In this document: one piece after another, positions 15,460 to 24,360 of the stretch
Numbering within the stretch: position 1 is the stretch's first letter
Layout of the letters: the number at the start of each line of letters is the position of its first letter
Assembly: GCF_009811655.1 (NCBI RefSeq)
Contig: NZ_BGJX01000008.1
Coordinates: forward strand, 62,001 to 126,000
Direction: 5' to 3'
Length of the DNA stretch: 64,000 bases
Source of the DNA: Methylosinus sp. Ce-a6
GTDB taxonomy: Bacteria; Pseudomonadota; Alphaproteobacteria; Rhizobiales; Beijerinckiaceae
Notes under the pieces: generated by a model
Seen by the model: the letters and a program-made list of their open reading frames with translations, nothing else
Told to the model about the DNA's origin: nothing
Databases searched by the model: none
Position numbers and translations under genes: made by a program

Positions 15460-17571
15460 CTAGCGCGGCTTGCGCGGCGCGCCGCCGGGCTTGCGCGCGC
15501 CCCCCTTGCCCGCGCCCCCCTTGCCCGCGCTTTTGCCCGCCCCGCCGCCGCGCGGCTTGTCGCCGCCGCGAGGCGGCCCGCGGCGCGGCGCTTCTCCGCT
15601 CTTGCCGCCGCGACCCGACGGGCGAGCGTCCCCGTCCTTACACGGCGCGCGCGCCTCGGCCCCGTCCCGCCGCGGCGGACGTCCCTCGCCCTCGCGGCGC
15701 GGCGCACGCTCGCGGCGCGGCCCTTCGCCGGCGCCAAAGCGCGCCCCGCGACGCTCGCCGCCATCGAAACGCTCCTTCCGCTCGCCCGAGCGCGGACGCT
15801 GCTCCGCTCCCTCGCGGCGCGGCGGACGTCCCTCGCCCTCCCGGCGCGGCGCACGCTCGCGGCGCGGCCCTTCGCCGGCGCCGAAGCGCGCCCCGCGACG
15901 CTCGCCGCCATCGAAACGCTCCTTCCGCTCGCCCGAGCGCGGACGCTGCTCCGCTCCCTCGCGGCGCGGAGGACCGCCCTCGCCCTCGCGGCGCGGCGCA
16001 CGCTCGCGACGCGGCCCTTCGCCGGCGCCGAAGCGCGCCCCGCGACGCTCGCCGCCATCGAAACGCTCCTTCCTCTCGCCCGAGCGCGGACGCTGCTCCG
16101 CTCCCTCGCGGCGCGGCGGACGTCCCTCGCCCTCGCGGCGCGGCGCTCGCTCGCGACGCGGGCCTTCGCCGGCGCCGAAGCGCGCCCCGCGACGCTCGAC
16201 GCCATCGAAACGCTCCTTCCGCTCGCCCGAGCGCGGACGCTGCTCCGCTCCCTCGCGGCGCGGCGGACGGCCTTCGCTCGTCTCGAAACGTTTCGGCCGC
16301 CGCTCGCGCTCGCCTGCGAAGGAACGCGCTTCCTCGTCCCGCCGCGGGCCGCGCTCGGCGGCGAAGCGGCGCGGCGCCTCCCCGCTCTCGGCGCGCGGCG
16401 ACCGGCGGCGCTCGCTCGCGACAGGCGCGGGCGCGCCCTCCGCCCGCTCGGCGCGAAAGCGGCGGGCGTTGCGCGTCGTCGCCGGCTCCTCGGCCCGGCG
16501 CACGGGCACGATCTTCTCCACCGGCACCGCACGGCCCTTGCGGTCGCTGGTCGCGGCGCGCTCGATGCGCGCGCGCGGGCCCTTGCCGCGTGTCTCCTCG
16601 CGTTCGGCGCGCATCGTCGCCACATGTTTGCGCGAGCGCGTCTTGGCGCGCTGGCGGGCCTCCTCCGCCGCGACATGGGGCGGCTCCTCGCTCTCGCGCC
16701 GCGGCGAGGAGAAGTCCACGCCGGCGAGCTCGGCGAGCCCTTTGCCGAGCTGCTCGCGCAACGTCTTCAGCCGCACCTCCTCGACGACGCCCTCCTCGAG
16801 CTCGCCGAGCTGGAAGGGGCCGAAGGAGACGCGGATGAGGCGATTGACGTCGAGCCCCAAATGCTCGAGCACACGCTTGATCTCGCGATTCTTGCCCTCG
16901 CGCAGCGCGATGGAGATCCAGACATTGGCGCCCTGCACGCGGTCGAGCTTGGCCTCGATCGGCGCGTAATCGACATCGTCGACGGTGACGCCTTTCTTCA
17001 GCTCGTCGAGCCGAGCCTGGTCGATCTCGCCATGGGCGCGCACGCGATAGCGGCGCGTCCAGCCGGTCGCCGGAAGCTCGAGCGTGCGCGCGAGGCCGCC
17101 GTCATTGGTGAGCAGCAGCAGGCCTTCCGTATTGATGTCGAGCCGCCCGACGCTGACGAGGCGCGGCAGATCGGGATAGCGCTCCTCGAGGAAGCCGAAG
17201 ACCGTCTCGCGCCCTTCCGGATCCTTGGCGCTGGTGACGAGACCCGCGGGCTTGTGGAACAAAAACAGCCGCGTCGGCTCGCGCGCGGCGAGCGGGACGC
17301 CGTCAACCTCTATGCGGTCGCCCTCCTGCACATTGAAGGCGGGGCTCTCCAGCACGCGGCCATTGACGGAGACTCGACCTTCCGCGACCCAAATCTCGGC
17401 GTCGCGGCGCGAGCAGGCGCCGGCGCGCGCCATGACCTTGGCGATGCGCTCGCCCTCGAAGGCGCTGGCGGCCGAATCGTCGGGCGCTGGCTTTACAGGA
17501 GCGCGGCGACGCGGCGGCTGGTCGCCGCCGTCCTTACGGCGGGCGGGTCTTTCTGGCTTTTTGTCGGTCAT
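15460..17571 (-). CDS. RluB/RsuA-family pseudouridine synthase with long Arg/Gly/Glu repeat tail
   Basis: A 703-residue protein from ATG 17571. Residues 30-90 hold an S4 RNA-binding domain (RIAKVMARAGACSRRDAE), residues 100-285 the RsuA-type catalytic domain with active-site Asp in GRLDINTEG and the EGKNREIKRV block. This isomerises a uridine of rRNA. From about residue 295 on, the protein is a low-complexity tail of Arg, Gly, Glu and Pro. Residues about 436-631 are four 49-residue repeats, and the end is RGG/Lys-rich. Most RluB proteins are far shorter, though Rhizobiales often carry basic tails. The tail probably binds RNA and is likely disordered; that role is inferred. It is transcribed with rsmD. 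Confidence 0.9.
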   Translation of the reverse strand: MTDKKPERPARRKDGGDQPPRRRAPVKPAPDDSAASAFEGERIAKVMARAGACSRRDAEIWVAEGRVSVNGRVLESPAFNVQEGDRIEVDGVPLAAREPTRLFLFHKPAGLVTSAKDPEGRETVFGFLEERYPDLPRLVSVGRLDINTEGLLLLTNDGGLARTLELPATGWTRRYRVRAHGEIDQARLDELKKGVTVDDVDYAPIEAKLDRVQGANVWISIALREGKNREIKRVLEHLGLDVNRLIRVSFGPFQLGELEEGVVEEVRLKTLREQLGKGLAELAGVDFSSPRRESEEPPHVAAEEARQRAKTRSRKHVATMRAEREETRGKGPRARIERAATSDRKGRAVPVEKIVPVRRAEEPATTRNARRFRAERAEGAPAPVASERRRSPRAESGEAPRRFAAERGPRRDEEARSFAGERERRPKRFETSEGRPPRREGAEQRPRSGERKERFDGVERRGARFGAGEGPRRERAPRREGEGRPPRREGAEQRPRSGERKERFDGGERRGARFGAGEGPRRERAPRREGEGGPPRREGAEQRPRSGERKERFDGGERRGARFGAGEGPRRERAPRREGEGRPPRREGAEQRPRSGERKERFDGGERRGARFGAGEGPRRERAPRREGEGRPPRRDGAEARAPCKDGDARPSGRGGKSGEAPRRGPPRGGDKPRGGGAGKSAGKGGAGKGGARKPGGAPRKPR
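15677..16264 (-). repeat. four tandem copies of a 147-bp in-frame repeat
   Basis: The string GGAC followed by a GTCCCTCGCC-like sequence recurs at 15677, 15824, 15971 and 16118 and, degenerate, at 16265, exactly 147 bp apart. Each unit encodes 49 residues of the pseudouridine synthase tail, including GERKERFDG and FGAGEGPRRERA. Differences between copies are few, so duplication is recent or the array is homogenised. The length is a multiple of three, so copy changes keep the frame. Confidence 0.95.
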
Positions 17572-17755
17572 AGGCCCTGATAGCAGGTCGAAGGGCGAAA
17601 GAGAAAGGCGCGGCGGCCGCTTTTTCACTCGTCATTCGCCATGAATCCGAGTTATGGCCTCAAATCCCCTAGGGAGATGGCCCGCGCCCCGCGAAACGCG
17701 GCGGGCGTCCCCTATTTCGGCTCTTTAAAAGGGGCAAGAGAGGCTCGGAGGCGGT

Positions 17756-19057
17756 ATGGCTCATCTGATCGTGCATGGCGGACGCCCGCTCGGCGGCAGG
17801 ATCGTCCCTTCCGCGAACAAGAACGCCGTGCTGCCCATTCTCTGCGCGACGCTGCTGACGGACCGACCGCTGCGCATCCATGGCGTGCCGGAGATCACCG
17901 ACGTCAAGAAGATACTGGAATTGTTCCGCACGCTCGGCAGCGACGTGCGGATGGATTTTGCGACCGGCCTGCTCGAGCTGCGCCATGGCGAGACGCGCTT
18001 CGACCCCGCGGTGCATCGCCTGCCCGTCGAGATGCGCTCCTCCATCATGCTCGTGCCCCCGCTGCTGGCGCGTTTCGGCGTCGCGCGCATCGAGGACGAT
18101 GTGAAGGGCTGCACGCTCGGCGCCCGCGAGATCGATCCGCACATAGAGGTGCTGAGATCCTTCGGCGCGACGATCGAGCGCAGCGAGGATTCGCTCGTCA
18201 TCCGGTCTTCCGGACCCTTACGCGCGACGCGCCATTGGCTCGACTACGCCTCCGTCACCACGACGGAGAATTTCGTGCTCTGCGCGGCGCTGGCGAGCGG
18301 CCAGTCCAGGCTCACCAACGCCGCCTCCGAGCCGCATGTGCAGGAGTTCTGCGCCTTCATGCAGACGCTCGGCGCGCGCATCTCAGGGACAGGCACCTCG
18401 CAGCTCACGATAGACGGGGTCGATTTCCTCTCGGGCGGCGAGTTCCGTCTGACCGAGGATTTCCACGAGGTCGCGACCTTTCTCGCGCTCGGCGCGATCA
18501 CCGGCGGCGGCGTCGAGGTGAAGAATTCCGCGCCCGACCAGTTTCCTCTCATCGACCGCACCTTCGCGAAATTCGGCGTGCATATCGTGCATGAGGACGG
18601 CTGGTCGAAGACGAAAGCCAATGGCCCGCTGAAGGTCGCCGAGCCCTTCACCCGAAACGTCCTACAGAAGGTGGAGGCGGCGCCCTGGCCCTATCTGCCG
18701 GTCGATCTCCTGCCGATCTTCATCGCGCTCGGCGTGAAGGCCGAGGGCAGCGTGATGTTCTGGAACAAGGTCTATGACGGCGCGCTCGGCTGGACGGGCG
18801 AGCTCTCCAAATTCGGCGCGCATGTGTTTCTGTCGGACCCGCATCGGCTCATCGCCTTCGGCGGCAAGCCGCTCGTGCCGGCGCAGGTGGAGAGCCCCTA
18901 TATCATCCGCGTCGCCATCGCCCTGCTCATGCTCGCCGCGAGCATAGAAGGGCGCTCGGTGATCCACAACGCCACGCCGATCAAGCGCGCGCATCCGCGC
19001 TTCGTCGAGAATTTGCGGATGCTCGGCGCGGAGGTGGAATGGAACGGCGGGGAGTGA
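17756..19057 (+). CDS. murA: MurA-family UDP-GlcNAc enolpyruvyl transferase
   Basis: A 433-residue enzyme of the EPT family. It would transfer enolpyruvate from PEP to UDP-N-acetylglucosamine, the first committed step of peptidoglycan synthesis. Active-site positions match: K22-N23 in SANKNAVLPIL, C119 in KGCTLGAREIDPH, an Asp in YLPVDLLPIF and an Arg in YIIRVAIALL. The framework around them departs from standard MurA (MRSSIMLVPPLLARFG; FWNKVYDGALGW where ENIFENR is usual), so it may be a divergent paralogue. Divergent from the pseudouridine synthase, with about 180 bp between starts. Confidence 0.8.
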   Translation: MAHLIVHGGRPLGGRIVPSANKNAVLPILCATLLTDRPLRIHGVPEITDVKKILELFRTLGSDVRMDFATGLLELRHGETRFDPAVHRLPVEMRSSIMLVPPLLARFGVARIEDDVKGCTLGAREIDPHIEVLRSFGATIERSEDSLVIRSSGPLRATRHWLDYASVTTTENFVLCAALASGQSRLTNAASEPHVQEFCAFMQTLGARISGTGTSQLTIDGVDFLSGGEFRLTEDFHEVATFLALGAITGGGVEVKNSAPDQFPLIDRTFAKFGVHIVHEDGWSKTKANGPLKVAEPFTRNVLQKVEAAPWPYLPVDLLPIFIALGVKAEGSVMFWNKVYDGALGWTGELSKFGAHVFLSDPHRLIAFGGKPLVPAQVESPYIIRVAIALLMLAASIEGRSVIHNATPIKRAHPRFVENLRMLGAEVEWNGGE

Positions 19058-19083
19058 GGCGGCGCGACGCCCGTTTCCTGAAC

Positions 19084-19206
19084 GCCCCCTCCCCGGCCCT
19101 CCCCCGCTACGCGGGAGAGGGAGCAGGTTCCGCGCTTCATCGACGTCTCTGCGAAATGCCAATCGATCCCTTCTCCCGCGCAGCGGGGGAGGGTAAGCGA
19201 GGGGGC
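19084..19206. repeat. paired-hairpin dispersed repeat
   Basis: Two palindromes (CCCTCCCCCGC/GCGGGAGAGGG near 19097-19121 and CCCTTCTCCCGC/GCGGGGGAGGG near 19168-19193) flank about 45 bp. Related pairs occur at 43818, 45486 and 56645. It fills the space between murA and tadA. Confidence 0.8.
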
Positions 19207-19223
19207 CTCTCGGCTCGCGCGCG

Positions 19224-19664
19224 ATGACCGATCCCCTCTCCGCCGCTTTCGACGCCGCGCGCGACGCCTTCGCGGCGGACGAAGTTCCCGTCGGCGCGGC
19301 GATCGCGCGCGACGGCTCCGTCATCGCCGTCGCCGGAAACCGCACCTTGCGCGACAAGGACCCCACCGCTCACGCGGAAATGCTCGCCATTCGCGCCGCC
19401 TGCTCTGCGCTCGGAACAGAGCGGCTCGCCGATTGCGATCTCTATGTCACGCTCGAGCCCTGCGCCATGTGCGCAGCGGCGATCTCCTTCGCGCGCATTC
19501 GCAGGCTGTATTTCTCCGCGGAAGACCCCAAGGGCGGCGGCGTCGAGCATGGCGCGCGATTCTTCTCGCTAAAGACCTGCCATCACGCGCCGGAGGTCTA
19601 TGGCGGCTTGCGCGAGCGCGAGGCGGCGGAGCTGCTGCGCGCCTTCTTTCAGGCGCGGCGCTGA
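19224..19664 (+). CDS. tadA: tRNA-specific adenosine deaminase
   Basis: A 146-residue zinc deaminase making inosine 34 in tRNA-Arg(ACG). The HAE motif (TAHAEMLAIR) and the PCAMC motif (TLEPCAMCAAAI) give the zinc ligands and catalytic Glu. RRLYFSAEDPKGG and the FF segment near the end follow the TadA family. Its last 16 bp overlap the convergent patatin gene. Confidence 0.95.
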   Translation: MTDPLSAAFDAARDAFAADEVPVGAAIARDGSVIAVAGNRTLRDKDPTAHAEMLAIRAACSALGTERLADCDLYVTLEPCAMCAAAISFARIRRLYFSAEDPKGGGVEHGARFFSLKTCHHAPEVYGGLREREAAELLRAFFQARR

Positions 19665-20506
19665 CGCTCGAGCCGCGCCGCGGCGCTCTGCAATCCCTCG
19701 ATCACGCGCGCGCGGCAGGCGTCGCCCGCCTCGAAGATGCGCTTCGCCTTGAAGAGGTCGAGCGCGAGATATTGATTGACGGCCGGCGCGATCAGCACGT
19801 CGGGCGGGCTCTCCTGGATCATGCGCTCGCTGATGGCGTTCATCATGATCTGGCTCGCGACGATGATCGTCTCCAATGGCGACGGCGGACGATTGCGCGC
19901 GCGCCTGCTCGTCGAGCCGGAGACGTCGACGGCGAGCACAATGTCGGCGCGCCCGACGAGATGGTTGTAGGGCAGCGGATTGACGAGCCCGCCGTCGATC
20001 AGAAAGCTGTCGCCATAGGCCACCGGCCGCACCAGGCCCGGAATGGCCATGGAGCCGCCCACCGCCGGCCGCAGCGGGCCGGACGAGATCGCCGCCTCGC
20101 GGCGCAGGCGGAAGTCGGTCGCCACTGCGATGAAGGGAATTCGCAGCTCCTCGAAGCTCTCCGGCATTCCCGGCGGCCAGAAGGCGTCGAGGAAACGCTC
20201 CGCGTCGACGAGCGCGGGATGGGCGAAATCCGAGAAGGTGCGCGCGCGCCGCCGCGCCCGCGAGCGCAGCAGCCGGCGCGCCAGACGCACGCGATTGCCG
20301 AAAATCTGCTCGGAATGGGCGCGCAGATCGGCGCCGGAAAATCCCGCCGCATAGGCGGAGCCGACGATCGCGCCGATCGACGTGCCGGCGATGGCGCGGG
20401 GACGCACGCCCAATTCATCCAGCGCCTCCAGCACGGCGATATGGGCGAGGCCGCGCGCGCCGCCGCCGCCGAGCGCCACCGCGACGCTGTAGCCGAAGGC
20501 GCTCAC
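19649..20506 (-). CDS. patatin-like phospholipase
   Basis: A 285-residue protein. Oxyanion hole GGGGARG, nucleophile elbow GTSIG and the catalytic Asp in DGGL are all present, as in bacterial RssA-type patatins, which act on acyl ester bonds. The start is a GTG at 20506 that overlaps the stop of the upstream hydrolase (GTGA), so translation is coupled. The substrate is unknown. Confidence 0.88.
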   Translation of the reverse strand: MSAFGYSVAVALGGGGARGLAHIAVLEALDELGVRPRAIAGTSIGAIVGSAYAAGFSGADLRAHSEQIFGNRVRLARRLLRSRARRRARTFSDFAHPALVDAERFLDAFWPPGMPESFEELRIPFIAVATDFRLRREAAISSGPLRPAVGGSMAIPGLVRPVAYGDSFLIDGGLVNPLPYNHLVGRADIVLAVDVSGSTSRRARNRPPSPLETIIVASQIMMNAISERMIQESPPDVLIAPAVNQYLALDLFKAKRIFEAGDACRARVIEGLQSAAARLERQRRA

Positions 20507-21387
20507 AGAAAGGACCAGAGCGCGGCGAGCGTGGCCTGCGGCGCCTCCTCGGCGAGATAATGGCCGCTGTCGATCTCGACTCCGCGAATATCGCTCGCCC
20601 ATTCGCGCCATTGCGCGAGCAGCGCGGCGCCCTGGCCGGAAAAGCTCGCCGCGCCCCAGAGCGCCAGCGTCGGAACGACGATCTTCGCGCCCGCCGCGCG
20701 ATCGGCGAGGTCCAGCTCACGGTCGGCCCCCGCGCCGGCGCGAAAATCCTCGCAGAAGGCGTGGATGCGCGAAGGCTCGTCGAACGCCGCGCGATAATGC
20801 GCGAGCGCGCGCGGATCGAAAGCGTCGAGCGTGCGGGATTTGGTTTCGCTCGCCAGCGTTCCCTCGAGAAAGCCTTTCGGGTCGAGGCCGATCAATTGCT
20901 CGGGCTTGGGCGCCGGCTGCGACAGCAGCCGCGCGCGCCCGAGGCGCATGAGGCCGGCGTCGCCGATCGACTCCTCGAGCGGAGCTATGTCGATGAGGGC
21001 GAGCTTCTCCAGCCGGCCCGGATGGTCGAGCGCGAGGCGGAAGCCGACGCGCGCGCCGCGGTCGTGGCCGACGAGCGAGAAGCGCACATGGCCGAGCTTC
21101 TCCATGACGACGATGACATCATCGCCCTGCGCGCGCTTCGTATAGGCCTCGCCCTTCTCGCTCGGCGGCGCGGAGGACCAGCCATAGCCGCGCAGATCCA
21201 TGGCGACGACGAAGAAGCGCTCGGCGAGCTTCGGCGCGATCCTCGCCCAGGCGACATGGGTCTCGCCGAATCCGTGCAGCAGCAGCAGCGGCGGCCCGGA
21301 GCCAAAGGAGCGGGCGAAAATGGAGCCGGCGGGCGCGTCGATCCAATGCGAAGCGAAGCCGGGGAGGAGGTCAGCGAGATCGGACAT
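20503..21387 (-). CDS. alpha/beta hydrolase, haloacetate dehalogenase/epoxide hydrolase type
   Basis: A 294-residue alpha/beta hydrolase. LLLLHGFGETHVAW holds the oxyanion loop, VGHDRGARVGF the nucleophile elbow with Asp (typical of haloacetate dehalogenases and epoxide hydrolases) and DSGHYLAEEAP the catalytic His. The start at 21387 has GAGGG about 11 bases upstream; ATG 21396 is possible but too near the RBS. It is coupled to a patatin-like gene by a 4-bp overlap. True substrate not predictable. Confidence 0.85.
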   Translation of the reverse strand: MSDLADLLPGFASHWIDAPAGSIFARSFGSGPPLLLLHGFGETHVAWARIAPKLAERFFVVAMDLRGYGWSSAPPSEKGEAYTKRAQGDDVIVVMEKLGHVRFSLVGHDRGARVGFRLALDHPGRLEKLALIDIAPLEESIGDAGLMRLGRARLLSQPAPKPEQLIGLDPKGFLEGTLASETKSRTLDAFDPRALAHYRAAFDEPSRIHAFCEDFRAGAGADRELDLADRAAGAKIVVPTLALWGAASFSGQGAALLAQWREWASDIRGVEIDSGHYLAEEAPQATLAALWSFL

Positions 21388-21654
21388 CGGAGCCATGCCC
21401 TCGAGTTCGAGAAAAGCCGGTGCGGAACGGTGTCGTCCCGAGCCTTTCTCGGCTCGAGAGATTTTCAAAAGGGTCGGGCGCGAGCATGCTCTCGCTCTTG
21501 CCGCGGGCTTTATCCACAACAAATAATCTGGCGCGGCCAAAAGGCCGTGGCGCGCGATTTGCGTCGTCTCCGCAGGCCGCGCGACCACTGTCGGGAAACC
21601 GACAAAGATTGCTGGCCAAGATCGGAATGGTAGATTAAGCTACTGAATTAACAG

Positions 21655-21679
21655 CTAGTTTACAACCCTTCCAAACTAG
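21655..21679. promoter_or_regulatory. inverted repeat upstream of bfd-bfr
   Basis: CTAGTTT and AAACTAG, perfect 7-bp arms 11 bp apart, end 8 bp before the bfd start. The 270 bp further left (21388-21654) hold no gene; an AT-rich stretch near 21630-21660 is the likely promoter. Iron-storage operons of Rhizobiales are often under Irr or RirA; whether this dyad is their site is inference. Confidence 0.45.
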
Positions 21680-21687
21680 GTGCGGAG

Positions 21688-21924
21688 ATGATCGTCTGCT
21701 CTTGCAATGTGCTCTCGGACGGGCAAGTCCGCGAGGCTCTCGGAGGAAGATCGGATCGGCCGAGCGTCGGAGCGATCTTCCGGCATATGGGGTGCGAGCC
21801 GCGATGCGGCCGATGCGCGCGAAACATCAGCGCGATCGTCGATCAGCATGCGGCGGTCCCTTCCGATCATTGCAGCGGAGCCGGCGAATGCGATAATTGC
21901 CGCGCAGACGAATTGGCTGCATGA
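21688..21924 (+). CDS. bfd: bacterioferritin-associated ferredoxin
   Basis: A 78-residue [2Fe-2S] protein. The CSC near residue 4-6 and the later CEPRCGRC supply the cluster cysteines of the BFD/Fer2 fold. Bfd delivers electrons to bacterioferritin to release iron. The bfr gene follows 33 bp later in the same direction, so the pair forms a classical iron-storage operon. A C-terminal C-x-x-C (CDNC) extra to the core is present. Confidence 0.92.
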   Translation: MIVCSCNVLSDGQVREALGGRSDRPSVGAIFRHMGCEPRCGRCARNISAIVDQHAAVPSDHCSGAGECDNCRADELAA

Positions 21925-21957
21925 CCCGGCCGCATCGGCCGGGCGGGAGGGCGAGAT

Positions 21958-22434
21958 ATGCGCGGCGACGCGAAACTGATCGAATATTTGAATCGCGGCG
22001 TGCGCGCCGAGCTGACGGCCATCAACCAATATTGGCTGCATTACCGCATTCTCGACAATTGGGGCTTCAAGGAGCTCGGCAAGAAGTGGCGCCACGAGTC
22101 GATCGAGGAGATGGAGCACGCCGATAAATTCGTGCATCGCATCCTCTTCCTCGAAGGCTTTCCGAACATGCAGAGCCTCGATCCTCTGCGCATCGGCCAG
22201 TCGGTCGAAGAGATCATCCGCCTCGACCTCGCGACCGAGGTCGACGCGCGCGCGCTCTATCTCGAGGCGGCGGATTATGCGCTGTCGATCCACGACCGCG
22301 TCAGCAAGCTGCTGTTCGAGGAGGTCGTGCAGAGCGAGGAGCGCCACATCGACTTCCTCGAGACTCAGCTGGAGCTGATCAAGCAGCTCGGCGTGCAGCT
22401 CTACTCGCAAAAGCACGTGGGCGATCTCTCTTAA
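21958..22434 (+). CDS. bfr: bacterioferritin
   Basis: A 158-residue four-helix ferritin-fold protein. The ferroxidase ligands are in VRAELTAINQYW, HESIEEMEHA and QSEERHIDFLE. The haem-binding Met lies in FPNMQSLD, as expected for bacterioferritin. It stores iron as a 24-mer in the cytosol. RBS GAGGGCGAG precedes the ATG. Co-transcribed with bfd. Confidence 0.97.
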   Translation: MRGDAKLIEYLNRGVRAELTAINQYWLHYRILDNWGFKELGKKWRHESIEEMEHADKFVHRILFLEGFPNMQSLDPLRIGQSVEEIIRLDLATEVDARALYLEAADYALSIHDRVSKLLFEEVVQSEERHIDFLETQLELIKQLGVQLYSQKHVGDLS

Positions 22435-22445
22435 AGACAGATTCG

Positions 22446-23696
22446 TCAGGCGCTCGAATGCTCGGGCTCGGCGTGGGCTTTCCGCCCCGCCTCCGCCCGG
22501 GCGCGGCGAGGCGCGCAGAGCTGAGCCACGGCGCAAGAGAGCAGCAGGCCGACGAAGGCGACGGCGGCCATCGCCAGATAGCCGCGCTCGCCCGCCTGCG
22601 CATAGAGCGGCCCCGCCAGGAATGTCAGCAGGCTGGTTCCGCCCGCGATCGCCGCGGCGAGCCAGGCCTGCGATTGCGCGAGGCGCTCCTTGCCGCCGAG
22701 CTCGGCGAGCAGATAGGCCGGCCCGATCTGCACGGCCGCGCATGAGGCGCCGTGCAGCGCCTGCGCGAAGAAAATCCCGAAGGGGCCGGGATCGGCCGAC
22801 ATCAGCAGCCAGCGCAAGACGGCGCCGATCGCGCCGATGACGAGAAAGGCGCCGGCCTTGGCCTCGCCGCCGAACCAGCGCGCCGCCATCAGAAAGGCGA
22901 CGACCTCGGTCGCGAGCGCCGCGACCCAGGCGAAAGCGACGAAAGTGTCGCTGTGACCCTGCTCCTTCCAATGCAGCGCGCCGAATGTGTTCACCATCGA
23001 ATGGGAGCTCTGCACCAGCGCCGCGGCGGCGATGACCAGCGCGACGAGCTCCGGTCGCGACAGTCGTCCGCCCGCGTCGCGCTCGGCCCTGGGGCCGGAA
23101 GAGCCGAAGCCGATCAGCGAGCCGACGCAAGCGAGGCAGGCGAGAGCGGCGACGCAAGCGAGCAGCCAGACGATGTTATCGACCGCGAGCGCTCCCGCGA
23201 CGGGCCCGCTCGCCGCGAGGAAGACGAGAATCGACATGGAGCCCCAGCCGCGCACCCAGGAATAGTGAAGCTGTGGCAGGCCGGCCTCGCGCCGCCGCCG
23301 CGCCTCGCCGAAGGTGACGCCATCGGCGAGCGGCGCCAGCGGCCCCTGCGCCAGCGCGACCATGGCGCCGGCGATGAGCAGCGGGACGAAGCCCGCGGAC
23401 CAGCCCATCACCGCATAGGCGGCCGCCATCGCCGCCATGCAGCCGACGAGCAGCGCGCCATGGTCGCCGATCCGATCCGCCCGACGCGAGGCGGCGAGCA
23501 TGGAGACGATGCGGATCACCGGCTGCGCCGCGAAAACGGCGGCGATCTCGAGAGCGTCGAGCCCGCGCGCCGACAGCCAGATGGCGAAGAAGGGAAGCTG
23601 CACGCCGACGATCGCATAGATGGACGCCTGCAGCAGCGACAGCCTGAGCTCGGCGCAGCGGTTCGGCGCCGTCTCGCGGCTCTTGAATTTCGTCAA
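22446..23696 (-). CDS. MFS transporter
   Basis: A 416-residue major facilitator protein with about 12 hydrophobic segments and the early pattern of the MFS_1-like/phenylpropionate permease group (YAIVGVQLPFFAIWLSARG; ADRIGDHGAL loop between helices 2 and 3). The start is a TTG at 23696 with GGAG seven bases upstream, four bases after the stop of the XRE-cupin regulator, so both are one operon. The substrate cannot be predicted. The C-terminus is a short charged tail. Confidence 0.85.
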   Translation of the reverse strand: MTKFKSRETAPNRCAELRLSLLQASIYAIVGVQLPFFAIWLSARGLDALEIAAVFAAQPVIRIVSMLAASRRADRIGDHGALLVGCMAAMAAAYAVMGWSAGFVPLLIAGAMVALAQGPLAPLADGVTFGEARRRREAGLPQLHYSWVRGWGSMSILVFLAASGPVAGALAVDNIVWLLACVAALACLACVGSLIGFGSSGPRAERDAGGRLSRPELVALVIAAAALVQSSHSMVNTFGALHWKEQGHSDTFVAFAWVAALATEVVAFLMAARWFGGEAKAGAFLVIGAIGAVLRWLLMSADPGPFGIFFAQALHGASCAAVQIGPAYLLAELGGKERLAQSQAWLAAAIAGGTSLLTFLAGPLYAQAGERGYLAMAAVAFVGLLLSCAVAQLCAPRRARAEAGRKAHAEPEHSSA

Positions 23697-23700
23697 ACCT

Positions 23701-24318
23701 TCACTCCATAGCGGCGGCTTTGAGAATGCACACCATCGTCGCCTGGGCGGCGCTCGGCCCGAGATTGCGGATCACATGCGGACGATCGCAGCGATAGCGC
23801 AGCGTCTCGCCCGCGCGCACGGTCTCTTTCACGCCGGCGACCTCCACCTCGAGCTCGCCTTCCCGCAAGGACAGGCTCTCGACCGAGCCGCGCTGATGCG
23901 CCTCCGATTCGAGCACTCCCCCCGGATCGGCGGAGAATTCGTAGCACTGCAGCCATTCGACGGTCTTGATCCAGCCGATGATCGCCAGCCGGCACTTGCC
24001 GTCGTCGGAGACGAGGATCGGCGTGTCCGACCGGCTGGTCTTCTCCAGGAAGGGCTCGTCCTCCGTGGTCTGCAGCACGCGCTCGATCGAGACGTCGAGG
24101 GCCTGGGCGAGACGCCAGATCGTCGCGAGCGTCGGATTGGTCTCGTTGCGCTCGATCTGGCTGATGATCGATTTGGCGACGCCGGACTGCTGGGAGAGCT
24201 CCGACAGCGACAGATTATAGGCCTTGCGCAAACGCTGGACAGTCACGCCGAGCTGACCGGACAACGCCAACGCCCCCGCTTCCAGAATCTTTTGTTTTTC
24301 GCGGCCTTCCACGCCCAT
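23701..24318 (-). CDS. XRE-family regulator with cupin domain
   Basis: A 205-residue regulator. Residues 24-80 form an XRE helix-turn-helix (LSELSQQSGVAKSIISQIER), residues 110-200 a cupin sensor domain (EAHQRGSVESLSL, then a YRCDRPHVIRN strand). Such HTH-cupin proteins bind a small ligand and often control a neighbouring transporter. The RBS GGAG is eight bases before ATG 24318, and a palindrome lies about 43 bp further upstream. It is the first gene of the operon with the MFS transporter. Confidence 0.9.
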   Translation of the reverse strand: MGVEGREKQKILEAGALALSGQLGVTVQRLRKAYNLSLSELSQQSGVAKSIISQIERNETNPTLATIWRLAQALDVSIERVLQTTEDEPFLEKTSRSDTPILVSDDGKCRLAIIGWIKTVEWLQCYEFSADPGGVLESEAHQRGSVESLSLREGELEVEVAGVKETVRAGETLRYRCDRPHVIRNLGPSAAQATMVCILKAAAME

Positions 24319-24360
24319 GACGTCCGCTCCATTCGACCCGGCCGCTTAGATAATCGAATT

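Noticed and set aside
15677..16264. The regular repeat array as a possible CRISPR
   Set aside because: Units are contiguous 147-bp coding repeats without spacers and keep the reading frame.
15343..17580. A 745-codon plus-strand open frame antisense to the pseudouridine synthase
   Set aside because: It is an antisense artefact of the high-GC repeat array; the minus-strand frame contains S4 and RsuA motifs.
21676..23157. A 493-codon minus-strand frame across bfd, bfr and the MFS gene
   Set aside because: It runs antisense to two well-supported iron genes and out of frame through the transporter.
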